From contig NZ_JARXHW010000001.1 in assembly GCF_031127805.1 (NCBI RefSeq), forward strand, positions 174,868-238,867: a DNA stretch of 64,000 bases, written 5' to 3'. The notes below the pieces were generated by a model that was not told the DNA's origin, made no database searches, and was given only the letters and a program-made list of their open reading frames with translations. Source of the stretch: Thalassobacterium maritimum (GTDB taxonomy: Bacteria > Verrucomicrobiota > Verrucomicrobiia > Opitutales > Coraliomargaritaceae). Within the stretch, counting starts at the first letter, position 1. Every line of letters begins with the position of its first letter. Below are positions 9,801 to 17,949 of this stretch, piece by piece. A program made the position numbers and the translations under genes.

Positions 9801-10644
9801 GATCGATCGCAAACCGCTCCGACTTAAGTGCTGCCCGCACGGGCAACCGCTCCCCCTCCGAAAACGAAACCAAGCCCACGGCTCGCTCCCCTGCGCGACG
9901 AAATTCAAAACTCACATCCAACTCTTCCGAACGAGGCTCCAGTGATAAGTCCAACTCTAGTCCCGCAGCGGGAGCCGTCACCAGTGCCGACCAGTCCGCG
10001 TTCGGCTCCAACGTAGCCCGCAGCTCCACCCGATCCAGCAAGTCTGGCAAGCGCACCGAATCAACGACCGCGGCCAGTTGCCAATCGCTCAACGTCAACC
10101 TAGGCAGCTCGAATATCGCGGCTCCATTCGACGCGTGGACCTGTAAATCATTCAACTTCAGCGGAGGCAGCCATTGCCCATAGGTCCGCAAGGCCTCACG
10201 CGCTTGCCGCACCGCGGAAACCACATCCACCGGCTCCGACTCGGCCGGCTCCGCGGATGAGCCCTCGCTCAACTCAACCCGCAAAGTATCCACCTCCAAC
10301 AAAGAGGCAGACGAAAAATCTCCGCCCAAGCGTTCCCACAAATATTGCTGCAGCGAAGGCACCTCCAAGCGCCCCAGCGAGCAGCGAAACGAATCCCTAG
10401 CATAGCCCAGCTCCGTAAATAACAGCCGCCCCGACTCCAAACGCTGCACCGAGCGCACCTCCACATCCCCCCAACGCAGCAAGGTGGGCATAGCGCGAGG
10501 GAGCCACCAAATACTGGTGACCCATAAAGCGCAGAGACCAACCAAACCATAAACCAACAGCCGAACCAGTATGCGTATGTAGCGAAATTTCCTCACAAAG
10601 ACCCAAAGACTAAACAGAGCGCATAATAGCTCAACTTGTTTCAC
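6883..10644 (-). CDS. TamB-like translocation/assembly module protein
   Basis: A 1253-residue protein anchored by one N-terminal membrane segment (about residues 25-47) followed by a very long repetitive beta-rich region. The C-terminal DUF490/TamB domain is recognisable by DGELRFPGARMRLTSGEAYI, QKASYIITMDVTQTLEDPHVQF and the ending GGYDVYDAYNLDLIW. TamB and related AsmA-like proteins form hydrophobic grooves that bridge the periplasm and help outer-membrane biogenesis or phospholipid transport. The start is a GTG at 10644; the membrane anchor requires a start upstream of residue 25. The gene order is tamB then tamA, the reverse of E. coli, with a 4-base overlap. Confidence 0.85.
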   Translation of the reverse strand: MKQVELLCALFSLWVFVRKFRYIRILVRLLVYGLVGLCALWVTSIWWLPRAMPTLLRWGDVEVRSVQRLESGRLLFTELGYARDSFRCSLGRLEVPSLQQYLWERLGGDFSSASLLEVDTLRVELSEGSSAEPAESEPVDVVSAVRQAREALRTYGQWLPPLKLNDLQVHASNGAAIFELPRLTLSDWQLAAVVDSVRLPDLLDRVELRATLEPNADWSALVTAPAAGLELDLSLEPRSEELDVSFEFRRAGERAVGLVSFSEGERLPVRAALKSERFAIDPEWLPSAVAMQWQGGALTGVDFRWEAGRYMGRLQLEGVVQAQDQDSITMTGGMEFSGDLERLRVEVLQVAAGWGQLRLRQPLEMNLADGSVAERAEFHASVDLSQQAFLPAGGQIEASLSVAPSLSAGPNVLFNLNAKDLIYDRYQVAQVDVEGRWEGSVLRVDEAVLQPLASDAGVVDLSGQVDLSTLSLDFEYSVALASEWLNTMVAPLAFSDGLKTRGRIGGDWQRPMIVGDLEPLTVEYPGVTPISLSGSYQSEGWQQWTVAGSATAAGAVIEASFVTRLEEGRVSLDLSRFVWVDPVRPTLELQAPAHFSYRYSGDADFPESRFIAERFHLQGPELDIEAGWNPATGLELGLRNVTLQRLGRWVDRDLPSLTIESVELSISDLRPHLLGSLEVHLETRAVGEELPLRVDVELELSPEGLVADTVQLQFAEAPLLQGSIRAPVRLQFPVAGEAFWTVLDRGDLAASLTGSVTPSFAKWLSQHFGLKLSQAALNMQVGGRMEQPTGVLEVSIASLETSLENVPEIDHIEIVARAEADRVQVEQFKFIVNQSEVTGRLSVPTAGLITALTGSLEARKAWLSAGSGRIELRDWQAENWVDYLPPIMRRSGRVSGSLDLQPDWNLTGRLSFQDFALRPTESLPSVDLIRGELELAERRFTAKEASAQVGGSPVSFTGWLDAGDLDRPLWEFHVHGLNVPLVRTTDMILRSDLDVQASHTNHDESAIVQGNLNLRSSTMLVEFDPLAPSVESGPQSKPPYFSIREPAIADWRFDLKIAGDSFMRVRSPYFRTQLTANFDLGGTFAEPLLIGTVRTVDGELRFPGARMRLTSGEAYIEPGQPNTVQLSFNGIAQKASYIITMDVTQTLEDPHVQFQSTPTLSNASIVRLLTTGSTSGGGVGSVGLYLGQGLLGAGGMDEQFSDRLTVDVGEETSRSGRNTVGVRYELSEDVFLEGGYDVYDAYNLDLIWSLFKR

Positions 10645-10746
10645 CGGATTTTAAGTTCGGTCAAATTAACTCAATGCCTAAAAAAACGACATCCACCCAC
10701 ACACTAAGCTTGTGAACACAACACATCCCGCGCTAGCATTTGCCTC

Positions 10747-11619
10747 ATGAGTTCGACCTACCGAGGACGCATTGCACCCACACCGACTGGCTATCTGCAC
10801 TTGGGCCATGCACGCACCTTTTGGATCGCAATGGAACGCGCCAGAGAAGCCCGCGGTCAACTCATCTTCCGCGATGAGAATCTGGATCCACAACGCTGCA
10901 AACCAGAATTCTCCCAAGGAGCCATCGAAGACCTGCGCTGGTTTGGCTGCGACTGGGACGAAGGCCCCGATGTGGGCGGCCCCAGCGGCCCCTACCGCCA
11001 GAGCGAGCGCCACGCATTGTTCCTGCAAGCATGGGCGCGCTTAAAAGACGCCGGCTACATTTACCCCTGCGATAAATCACGCAAAGATGTCGCCCGCGCC
11101 GCACAAGCCCCCCACCCCGAAGAAGAGGCCAGCGAGCCCATCTACCCCGAAAGCTGGCGCCCACCACTCGGCACCGGTCAGGCGGCCGACAGCCCCGGCG
11201 ACACCAATTGGCGCTTTCGCGTGCCCGACGAACGATGCATCGAATTCGACGATGGCCGCCTAGGCCCCTGCGCCTTTACCTGCTTGCGCGACTTCGGCGA
11301 CTTCCTCGTCTGGCGAAAAGACGGCGTGCCCGCCTATGAGCTCGCAGTGGTGGTCGACGATGCCGCCATGCAAATCAGCGAAGTCGTGCGTGGCGAAGAC
11401 CTACTCATCTCCACCGCCCGACAGCTGCTGCTCTACCAGGCCCTCGGCCTAAAAGCCCCCGAGTTCTACCACACTCCCCTGCTCTGCGATACCACCGGAC
11501 AAAGACTCGCCAAGCGCAACCGCTCCCTCACACTGCGCGAATTAAAAGCCGCCGGACATCAACCCGCAAACCTGCGCACCTCCGATGACTGGTGGTCGGG
11601 ACTCGAAGACTCCATCTAA
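10747..11619 (+). CDS. gluQ: Glutamyl-Q tRNA(Asp) synthetase
   Basis: GluQ is a truncated glutamyl-tRNA synthetase paralogue that glutamylates the queuosine base of tRNA(Asp). The 290-residue protein has the class I signature HLGH (HIGH), the start RGRIAPTPTGYLHLGHA, FRDENLDPQRC, VRGEDLL and the KMSKS-equivalent RLAKRN. It lacks the anticodon-binding domain, as expected. The zinc site seen in E. coli YadB (C-x-C...Y...C) is not visible: the region reads YIYPCDKSRKD with a single Cys. The stop at 11617-11619 is followed at once by the mscS remnant. The C-terminal residues just before the stop (SDDWWSGLEDSI) may be native or may mark the edge of that rearrangement. Confidence 0.88.
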   Translation: MSSTYRGRIAPTPTGYLHLGHARTFWIAMERAREARGQLIFRDENLDPQRCKPEFSQGAIEDLRWFGCDWDEGPDVGGPSGPYRQSERHALFLQAWARLKDAGYIYPCDKSRKDVARAAQAPHPEEEASEPIYPESWRPPLGTGQAADSPGDTNWRFRVPDERCIEFDDGRLGPCAFTCLRDFGDFLVWRKDGVPAYELAVVVDDAAMQISEVVRGEDLLISTARQLLLYQALGLKAPEFYHTPLLCDTTGQRLAKRNRSLTLRELKAAGHQPANLRTSDDWWSGLEDSI

Positions 11620-12013
11620 ACAGTTAATCAACGAAGACGAAGAACGCATCACCATACCCAACCGCAAGGTATTAGGCGAAATTTTCACCAACTCCTACGA
11701 GTTCAAAGTAGTCGAAGCCGTCGTGGGCATCGATTACAGCGCCGATCCCGAACAAGCGATCCAATGCATCGCCACAGCCGTCAAAAAAGTAGAAGGCATC
11801 GCGCCCGAGCGCGAGCCCGACGTCGGGATCGAAGACTTCGGCGACTCCGCGATCAACATCGGCTACCGCGTCTGGGTGCCCACCCAAACCTACCACCAAA
11901 CCCGCTACCAAATCAACCTAGCCGTCTTCCGTGCATTAAAAGATGCAAAGATCAACATCCCCTTCCCACAGCGCGATGTGCACCTGATCCCCTCACAGAC
12001 CGAGGAGGCTTGA
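11620..12013 (+). pseudogene. 3' remnant of an mscS mechanosensitive channel gene
   Basis: From 11620 the +2 frame relative to gluQ encodes the end of an MscS-family channel. It has EERITIPNRKVLGEIFTNS (the end of the beta domain), VVGIDYSADPEQA, INIGYRVWVPTQTY and INIPFPQRDVHLI, which align with E. coli MscS from about residue 165 to its C-terminus. All three transmembrane helices, including the pore helix TM3, and most of the beta domain are missing. The only in-frame start is an ATG at 11585 inside gluQ, which would give an unnatural junction. I conclude that a deletion joined the gluQ 3' end to an mscS tail. A functional soluble domain translated by coupling is less likely. Confidence 0.75.
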
Positions 12014-12512
12014 ACCTCAGAAAGAGTTTAATCGAGGCGGTGCCACTATTTTCTATCTAGAGGTAAATCTAAGCATTGAGAACTCCGAGAGCAGTAGCTA
12101 GGGAACAAAGTCCCCCTGGCTACTCACTCTGCGTCGGGCTTGTCGGCTTCGGCTCGAGCAAATCACCTAACGCGTGGGTGCACCTACCAGATAAGATTCC
12201 GGCCGAGAAGCGCGACCACCATCGTCCTCAGCGATCCTTCGTAGTCATGTTTTGAATACATAACGCATAGGCAGCACTACCGTATGTCGAACAGACTGGA
12301 TTTGTTAAGCCCATGTATCAGCACTGTTAAGATTACTTGACGCACTGGTTTCCTTATTGCGTGCCCAGCATGGATTGCTGATTCACGGCGAAGTTCACGG
12401 CTATGGCCATCCGATTAATATTGATCAGTCGCGGGATCTTCCCGCATCGCCAGCCGGTTCTTAATCACACTTTCGCCTAATCGTTTTCAAATACATTGAT
12501 GCTTTCCATTCT
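12014..12512. other. 499-base gap without a recognisable gene; one hairpin
   Basis: No supported ORF is found on either strand. A near-perfect 11-bp stem (arms 12093-12103 and 12114-12124, AGTAGCTAGGG against CCCTGGCTACT, one G-U pair, 10-base loop) lies 80 bases after the mscS remnant. It has no U-run downstream. It may be a weak terminator or another palindromic repeat. The rest of the gap probably holds the promoter of the large gene at 12513, but I cannot point to a convincing -10/-35 pair. Confidence 0.4.
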
Positions 12513-15500
12513 ATGAAGTTTCCGCTCATTCCCTCTTTCATAATCAGTTCCGCGATCTGCCTCGGGAGCAGTGCCGAAGCAGCGCTGGTGGCCCACTATA
12601 CCTTTGACGATAATTACAACGACGCCTCGGGAAACGATCATCATGCGTCGCTCTCAGGCGGCACGGGCTCAATCGTCACAGATAACGAACGAGGCCTCGT
12701 ATTCAGTCCTGAAGATGCGTCTTACCTAGACTTGGAAGCCACCACGCCCATCCCTCACTTCCCAGCAAATGCATCCATCACCCTGATGGCATGGGTGAAG
12801 CAAACCGCAGCACAAGTTAGCAATTACAGCTACATTCTGGAGCTCGGTCAAAACGGCGACAGCCCGATTGCCAGTCTAGGAATTATGCCCGACGGTAAGT
12901 TCGTCACCTACTCCGAAACTTCGCAACCTGGCGGCAACTTGGATCAGGTAAACAGCTATAGTGACAACGCAGTCGAAACCGCTGGTACCTGGGCCTCATG
13001 GCACCACCTAGCAGCGGTCTATGATCGAAGCACCGATGTGGTCACACTTTACGTGGACGGCGCCGTCGCGGGAACAAACAGCATTGAACTACTAGATGAC
13101 AGTTATCCGTTTAATTGGACACAGGCACGTATCGGAGGCGATATGGATGGCACGCCTCATTTCCGAGGCATGATCGACGATGTTCGTATCTATGACGAAG
13201 CCCTGACACAGGCGCAAATCCAAGCGATGAATCCTATTCGATTTCTAGTCGACTTCGGTTTATCGAATGAAATCGCGTCGAACCCTGACACGAATGGTCA
13301 CCACTGGAATAACTTCGCCGCCGCCTCGGGAACCGCACCCACTAGCGATACACTGACCACAGTAACCAATCGCAGCGGTACCCTCGCAAGCGGCGTGGAA
13401 ATTGCCATGACTGACGGATTCTTCAGAGCCAGTACAAACACCAATGGCGCAGAAGCGATCTATGTGCCTGAAGCGACCGGTGATTTTTATTATCTGCAAA
13501 AAGGCTCAGATGAAAGCGCAAGCTTGTTGATTTCGGGCCTCGATGCATCAGGCGCGACGGTTTACGATTTCAAATTCCTTGCGACCACCAATCGTCTTGC
13601 TCCACAGAGCTTCATCACCGACTACACCGCCACCGGCCTAGAAGCCACGTCGGTTTCCCTGCAAGCAGTTGGCAACGTAAACAACGTCGCTTCAATCAAC
13701 GGAGTTCAGCCCAACGCTAACGGCGAAATTGAAGTGCACATCGGAATCAATGCGGACTCGACAACCTACGGAGCTCTCAACCTCATGGAAGTCATCGGAC
13801 GTGATCCGAGCGCCCTCGCCACACCTGATCCACAGATACCCGCCACAGCGGAACTAACACCAGATCCAGGTGCTGGCCCGAATACCGAAAATCCCGAAGG
13901 CTTGACCGCATATGTCTGGGAAGATGCCGACCCTTATAGCGGGCGAACCGGAGCCGCAGAGCTCCTACGTCGCGCAGGTTTCCACGTCAAAATACTACCG
14001 CTCGATCAAGCGCCTTACGACGACACGGTGAATCCAAGCGAGGACGTAGATTTGATTTTCTTCGGCTCTTTCATTTCGGAGAACGAAGATTACGCTTCCT
14101 ACATGTCACAGTATGCCGACGATCTATATAACTTCGTCGATCGCGGCGGCCTATTAGTGCAAATGGCGCAAGCCGACCAAACGGAACCCGTGCCACCGTT
14201 TTTCCCCACCACACAAAACGCTAGCCGCGTGGACGACGACTTCGCGCAGGCCCGTGTTTTATCTCCGGATCACCCGTTGATGTCCAACGTCCCGGTATCA
14301 GGCAACCCCGCCAACGTTGAATTCGTCAACGGCATCGGCGGCTCCTACGAGGACAATGTTGTTTGGGAAAGCTTCTACACCTTCTTTGGTTTCGAAGTCA
14401 TCCTAGCAGGAGATGCCGACGCGCGCTACCCCGCCTTGATGGAAGGCGCTTACGGTCAAGGCCGCATCCTTTTGGCTGCGATGGGAAATGATAAAATCCT
14501 CAGAAATGACATCGATATCGCGCCGGAATCGCTAGCCGTTTTTAACGAACCATTTTTCGACAATCTGTATCAGCATTGTAAGGACGTTCGCGACGTCACA
14601 GCACCCGCACTGGAGATCACACCACAGCCTGGTAACAGCGAAATCGCCAATGGCGCTTGGACCTTAGTGCTACTACCCGACACTCAAGTCTATAGTCAAA
14701 ACTATCCGGGAGTCTTCAGCGCCCAGACCAGTTGGATTCGCCAACATGCACGCACACGCAACATACGCTACGTGCTGCACCTGGGCGACATCGTGAATAA
14801 TAACTCAATTCCAGAATGGGAATCTGCCCGCGAATCCATGGGCATGCTCGATGGCGTCGTGCCTTATGCCATCGTCACTGGCAACCACGACTATGGCCCA
14901 AGCGGTAATGCTGCCACACGCGACACTTATATGAATAGCTATTTTGTGCAAAGCGACTATAACGAGTGGACCACCTTTGGCGGCGCGATGGAACAAGATA
15001 AAATGGACAACACCTATCACCTATTTGAAGCGGGTGGTGTGGAGTGGATTATCTTTGCACTGGAATGGGGGCCACGCGACAGCACTCTAGAATGGGCACG
15101 TTCGATCTATGATTTATACCCCAATCGTAAAGGTATTTTAATCACACACGCATTCGTCAACAACAACGACCTGCGTTACGACATCACCGACACGAGTAAC
15201 CCCCAAAGCTACAACCCTCACTACTACAGCACACCCGGTGGCGTAAACGATGGTCAGGAAATCTGGGACAAATTCATCAAAGAATACAACTTCGCCTGGG
15301 TCTTCAACGGTCACGTGCTTGGCGATGGAACAGGCTACCGCGTCGACAACAATCTTGCAGGTTCCGAAGTCCATCAAATGCTGGTAAACTACCAAATGCG
15401 TAATCTAGGCGGCGAAGCTTATATGCGTATCTTGGAATTCCAACCAGATGGTGAGACGGTCAAGCTGTCTTCTTACTCCCCACTCTACGACAATTACCTG

Positions 15501-15977
15501 ACCGCAGCGGATCAGAACTTCGATGTGAACCTCCCACTCGGCGCCCAAGACTTGGATGAAGACGGAGTGCTCGATTACTACGATGCCGATTTCGACAACG
15601 ACTCAGACGGCCTAAACAACTATCAAGAGTTCATACTACTCGGCACACACTCCGATATGGCAGACAGTGATGGCGATGGGCTTAACGACCTCGATGAGCT
15701 CACCATTGGCAGCAACCCGCTTGCTAGTGACCGATCCATTGTCGACCTGGTCCAGAACAACCCGACGCTATTCGGACTATATACCAACGACATGATCCTC
15801 GATCTCAACCCTGCAGACATCATGATCCAAACGGACGGATCAACAGTCGATGTTCAGTTGCAAATGCAAAAGAGCCCCGACCTGATTGAATGGACCAGCG
15901 AAGGTGACCCAGTGATCTGGTCGATGCCCATTCAGCCAGGCAAGGAGTTCTACCGAATCGATCTTTCCAACAACTAA
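12513..15977 (+). CDS. Secreted LamG / metallophosphoesterase multidomain protein
   Basis: An 1154-residue exported protein. It has a signal peptide ending SSAEA (about residue 25) and a LamG/concanavalin-like domain (25-245, with WHHLAAVYD and FRGMIDDVRIYDEALT). Residues 248-430 form a second beta-rich region, and 465-690 a Rossmann-like ThuA/GATase-like region (AAELLRRAGFHVKIL, FVDRGGLLVQM, GQGRILLAAMGND). Residues 715-985 are a calcineurin-like phosphoesterase with LLPDTQVYSQ, LHLGDIVNN, VTGNHDYG, ITHAFVNNN and FNGHVLGDG. A thrombospondin type-3-like calcium repeat follows (DLDEDGVLDYYDADFDNDSDG), then a short C-terminal domain. The enzyme probably hydrolyses a phosphoester outside the cytoplasm; LamG suggests glycan binding. 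Its substrate is unknown. A strong terminator follows, and ppiC and hupE lie downstream. Confidence 0.8.
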   Translation: MKFPLIPSFIISSAICLGSSAEAALVAHYTFDDNYNDASGNDHHASLSGGTGSIVTDNERGLVFSPEDASYLDLEATTPIPHFPANASITLMAWVKQTAAQVSNYSYILELGQNGDSPIASLGIMPDGKFVTYSETSQPGGNLDQVNSYSDNAVETAGTWASWHHLAAVYDRSTDVVTLYVDGAVAGTNSIELLDDSYPFNWTQARIGGDMDGTPHFRGMIDDVRIYDEALTQAQIQAMNPIRFLVDFGLSNEIASNPDTNGHHWNNFAAASGTAPTSDTLTTVTNRSGTLASGVEIAMTDGFFRASTNTNGAEAIYVPEATGDFYYLQKGSDESASLLISGLDASGATVYDFKFLATTNRLAPQSFITDYTATGLEATSVSLQAVGNVNNVASINGVQPNANGEIEVHIGINADSTTYGALNLMEVIGRDPSALATPDPQIPATAELTPDPGAGPNTENPEGLTAYVWEDADPYSGRTGAAELLRRAGFHVKILPLDQAPYDDTVNPSEDVDLIFFGSFISENEDYASYMSQYADDLYNFVDRGGLLVQMAQADQTEPVPPFFPTTQNASRVDDDFAQARVLSPDHPLMSNVPVSGNPANVEFVNGIGGSYEDNVVWESFYTFFGFEVILAGDADARYPALMEGAYGQGRILLAAMGNDKILRNDIDIAPESLAVFNEPFFDNLYQHCKDVRDVTAPALEITPQPGNSEIANGAWTLVLLPDTQVYSQNYPGVFSAQTSWIRQHARTRNIRYVLHLGDIVNNNSIPEWESARESMGMLDGVVPYAIVTGNHDYGPSGNAATRDTYMNSYFVQSDYNEWTTFGGAMEQDKMDNTYHLFEAGGVEWIIFALEWGPRDSTLEWARSIYDLYPNRKGILITHAFVNNNDLRYDITDTSNPQSYNPHYYSTPGGVNDGQEIWDKFIKEYNFAWVFNGHVLGDGTGYRVDNNLAGSEVHQMLVNYQMRNLGGEAYMRILEFQPDGETVKLSSYSPLYDNYLTAADQNFDVNLPLGAQDLDEDGVLDYYDADFDNDSDGLNNYQEFILLGTHSDMADSDGDGLNDLDELTIGSNPLASDRSIVDLVQNNPTLFGLYTNDMILDLNPADIMIQTDGSTVDVQLQMQKSPDLIEWTSEGDPVIWSMPIQPGKEFYRIDLSNN

Positions 15978-15992
15978 TTCGTCTCAACACTC

Positions 15993-16030
15993 TGTGGCCT
16001 GTATGCGGTGCATGCAGGCCACATTTGTTT
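15993..16030 (+). terminator. Intrinsic terminator after the phosphoesterase gene
   Basis: Arms 15993-16006 (TGTGGCCTGTATGC) and 16010-16023 form a 14-bp stem with one G-U pair and a 3-base loop, followed by TTTGTTT (16024-16030). It ends 8 bases before the ppiC start, so it also sits where it could limit read-through into ppiC-hupE. Confidence 0.75.
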
Positions 16031-16037
16031 CTATAGT

Positions 16038-16871
16038 ATGTCCGAAAAACATTCATCTATTTTGAGCAAAGTCAGTCGCGAGCCTATGCTACACTTCCTC
16101 GTTGCCGCCTTATGCATAGCATGGCTACTAGGATTACGCCCCCAAGACGAACGCCCCATCATTCGAGTCGATGCCGCACACGTCGCCGAACTCGTAGCGA
16201 CTTACGAAAGCGATCCGCGTGTAACAAAAGGCACCGCCGATGTCGACGAACTCGTCGCAGAATATGCCCGAGACGAACTGCTCTACCAAGAAGCGCTGAA
16301 GTATGAAATCCACCGCAATCAAAACTTAAGAGGACTCCTTATTCGTGAGATGCGCCGTCAACTTGAGCCAGTTATCTCCGAACCAACCGAGGAAGACTTG
16401 CGCAACTTTTTAGCGACAAACGCCGCGCGTTATAAGTCTCAGCCGAGCGTTGCCTTCGAGCATGTCTCATGGCCGCCGGAGGTCGCGAAAATTCCAGACG
16501 ACATTCAAGCACGTCTCAATTCTGGTGTGCCTCAGAAGAACTTTGGCCAACGCATTCGTTTGGCGAATCCGATTCCATTGACTTATCTGCCGCACCTTAA
16601 AACAAACATGGGAGTAGCAGCAGCCGAACAAATCATGGCAAGCGAACCGGGCGTATGGTCGGGCCCGATCCAGAGCAAATACGGCACCCATTTTATACGT
16701 ATCCTCCATAAAAACAGCACTGGCGAAAAGCCATTCGAACAAATCCGAAGCACGCTGAAGAGTCACTGGATCAGTGAGCAAATCGATCTAAAGATGGAAC
16801 AGATCCTTGCCAACATCGCCGAAGCATATCAGCTGGACGTGCCAGATAACTATCTAAGCGTGTTACCATGA
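16038..16871 (+). CDS. PpiC/parvulin-type peptidyl-prolyl isomerase, membrane-anchored
   Basis: The protein of 277 residues has a single N-terminal membrane segment (REPMLHFLVAALCIAWLLGL), a helical SurA/PrsA-like region (about 40-130) and a C-terminal parvulin-like segment ending PGVWSGPIQSKYGTHFIRIL. That segment matches the last third of the rotamase domain. The first half of the domain is poorly conserved, so it may be a chaperone rather than an active isomerase. I chose the ATG at 16038 (MSEKHSS); the upstream ATG at 16008 lies inside the terminator. Its last four bases overlap the hupE start (ATGA), which indicates coupling. Such PpiC proteins are often found beside HupE-like genes; the joint function is unknown. 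Confidence 0.75.
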   Translation: MSEKHSSILSKVSREPMLHFLVAALCIAWLLGLRPQDERPIIRVDAAHVAELVATYESDPRVTKGTADVDELVAEYARDELLYQEALKYEIHRNQNLRGLLIREMRRQLEPVISEPTEEDLRNFLATNAARYKSQPSVAFEHVSWPPEVAKIPDDIQARLNSGVPQKNFGQRIRLANPIPLTYLPHLKTNMGVAAAEQIMASEPGVWSGPIQSKYGTHFIRILHKNSTGEKPFEQIRSTLKSHWISEQIDLKMEQILANIAEAYQLDVPDNYLSVLP

Positions 16872-17869
16872 AAGCCCGCCCCACTCTTTTCGGGCTCTTG
16901 CTGCTCTTACTGACCACAACTCAGGCGCTCTCGCACCAACTCGCAGTCGCTCGCTTTCAGATACAGGAGATCGGCCCGTCGACTTATGAAATTCGTTACG
17001 ATGTTCCTTCGGGTGAAATGGATCGCTACAGTATACCGATTCTCCCCAAGGGCTACAGCTACGTCGAAACACCACTCCAGCATGCAGGGCCGCAACGCTT
17101 ACGCTTCAACACAAACGGACGTGCTCTCGCAAACAACGACACCATCGTATTGCCATGGCCGCGCAATGGCGTGCTCGCAAGTGCGATCTGGCTCAATGGC
17201 ACACGTTCACAAAAATTCTTTAAAGCCAGCGAGACGGAGATCATCATCGAACTCAGCGCGCTTTCCGCAGGGTCTGGTTCCGCACTTGAAACCATGCATC
17301 GCTATACAGAATTAGGGCTGGAGCACATTCTGGAAGGCTATGATCACCTGCTATTCGTGGCAGGCCTGGCGATGTTGGTGCGAGGATGGCGGCGTGTCTT
17401 GCTAACGGTAAGCGCCTTCACACTGGCACATAGTTTAACTCTAGGACTCGCAGTGCTGGGTCTCATACGAATGCCTCCGGCACTGGTTGAAACCTTGATC
17501 GCATTGAGCATCGTATTTCTAGCTAAGGAAATATTACTCGCCCACAAAGGCCAAATCACATGGGCGAGTCGTTGGCCCTGGGCGATTTCATTTGGATTCG
17601 GGCTTATCCACGGGCTCGGCTTTGCCAGTGCGCTGATGGAACTGGGCCTGGAAAACGATTCCATCTTACTCGCTTTACTCTCCTTTAATATCGGCGTCGA
17701 GCTCGGGCAGATCCTGTTTCTGCTAATATGGCTGTTGCTGGCTTCAGCCCTAGTTGCTCTCGGTCTCAAGCGCCTACGTTACTTACGACCGCTGCTCCCC
17801 TACGCGCTCGGAATTATTGCGATGCTTTGGTTCCTAGAACGCTTGTTGGGTGAATACCCGATGACGTGA
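16868..17869 (+). CDS. HupE/UreJ-family membrane protein
   Basis: A 333-residue protein with a signal peptide (MKARPTLFGLLLLLLTTTQALSH), a periplasmic domain of about 130 residues, and then six or seven membrane helices starting at about residue 170. The HupE_UreJ_2 core motif GLEHILEGYDHLLFV is clear, as are FTLAHSLTLGLAVLG, FGFGLIHGLGFASAL and FNIGVELGQ. Proteins of this superfamily are proposed nickel or other metal permeases, with histidines in the helices. No hydrogenase or urease gene is nearby, so a nickel role here is unproven. It is coupled to ppiC by a 4-base overlap. With the phosphoesterase upstream it may form a phosphoester or metal-linked surface system, but that is inference. 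Confidence 0.8.
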   Translation: MKARPTLFGLLLLLLTTTQALSHQLAVARFQIQEIGPSTYEIRYDVPSGEMDRYSIPILPKGYSYVETPLQHAGPQRLRFNTNGRALANNDTIVLPWPRNGVLASAIWLNGTRSQKFFKASETEIIIELSALSAGSGSALETMHRYTELGLEHILEGYDHLLFVAGLAMLVRGWRRVLLTVSAFTLAHSLTLGLAVLGLIRMPPALVETLIALSIVFLAKEILLAHKGQITWASRWPWAISFGFGLIHGLGFASALMELGLENDSILLALLSFNIGVELGQILFLLIWLLLASALVALGLKRLRYLRPLLPYALGIIAMLWFLERLLGEYPMT

Positions 17870-17949
17870 AAGGCACTGTAGAGCCGAATCGCGATCTGAC
17901 CTCCGCCAATTTGTCCACACCTAGCCTACATCTTTTCCTCTAGGCCAGT

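Noticed and set aside
11585..12013. Intact 142-residue gene
   Set aside because: It starts inside gluQ, and its conserved part is only the C-terminal third of MscS, so I call it a remnant.
12093..12124. Hairpin after the mscS remnant as an intrinsic terminator
   Set aside because: No U-run follows on either strand. It is kept only as a note in the gap entry.
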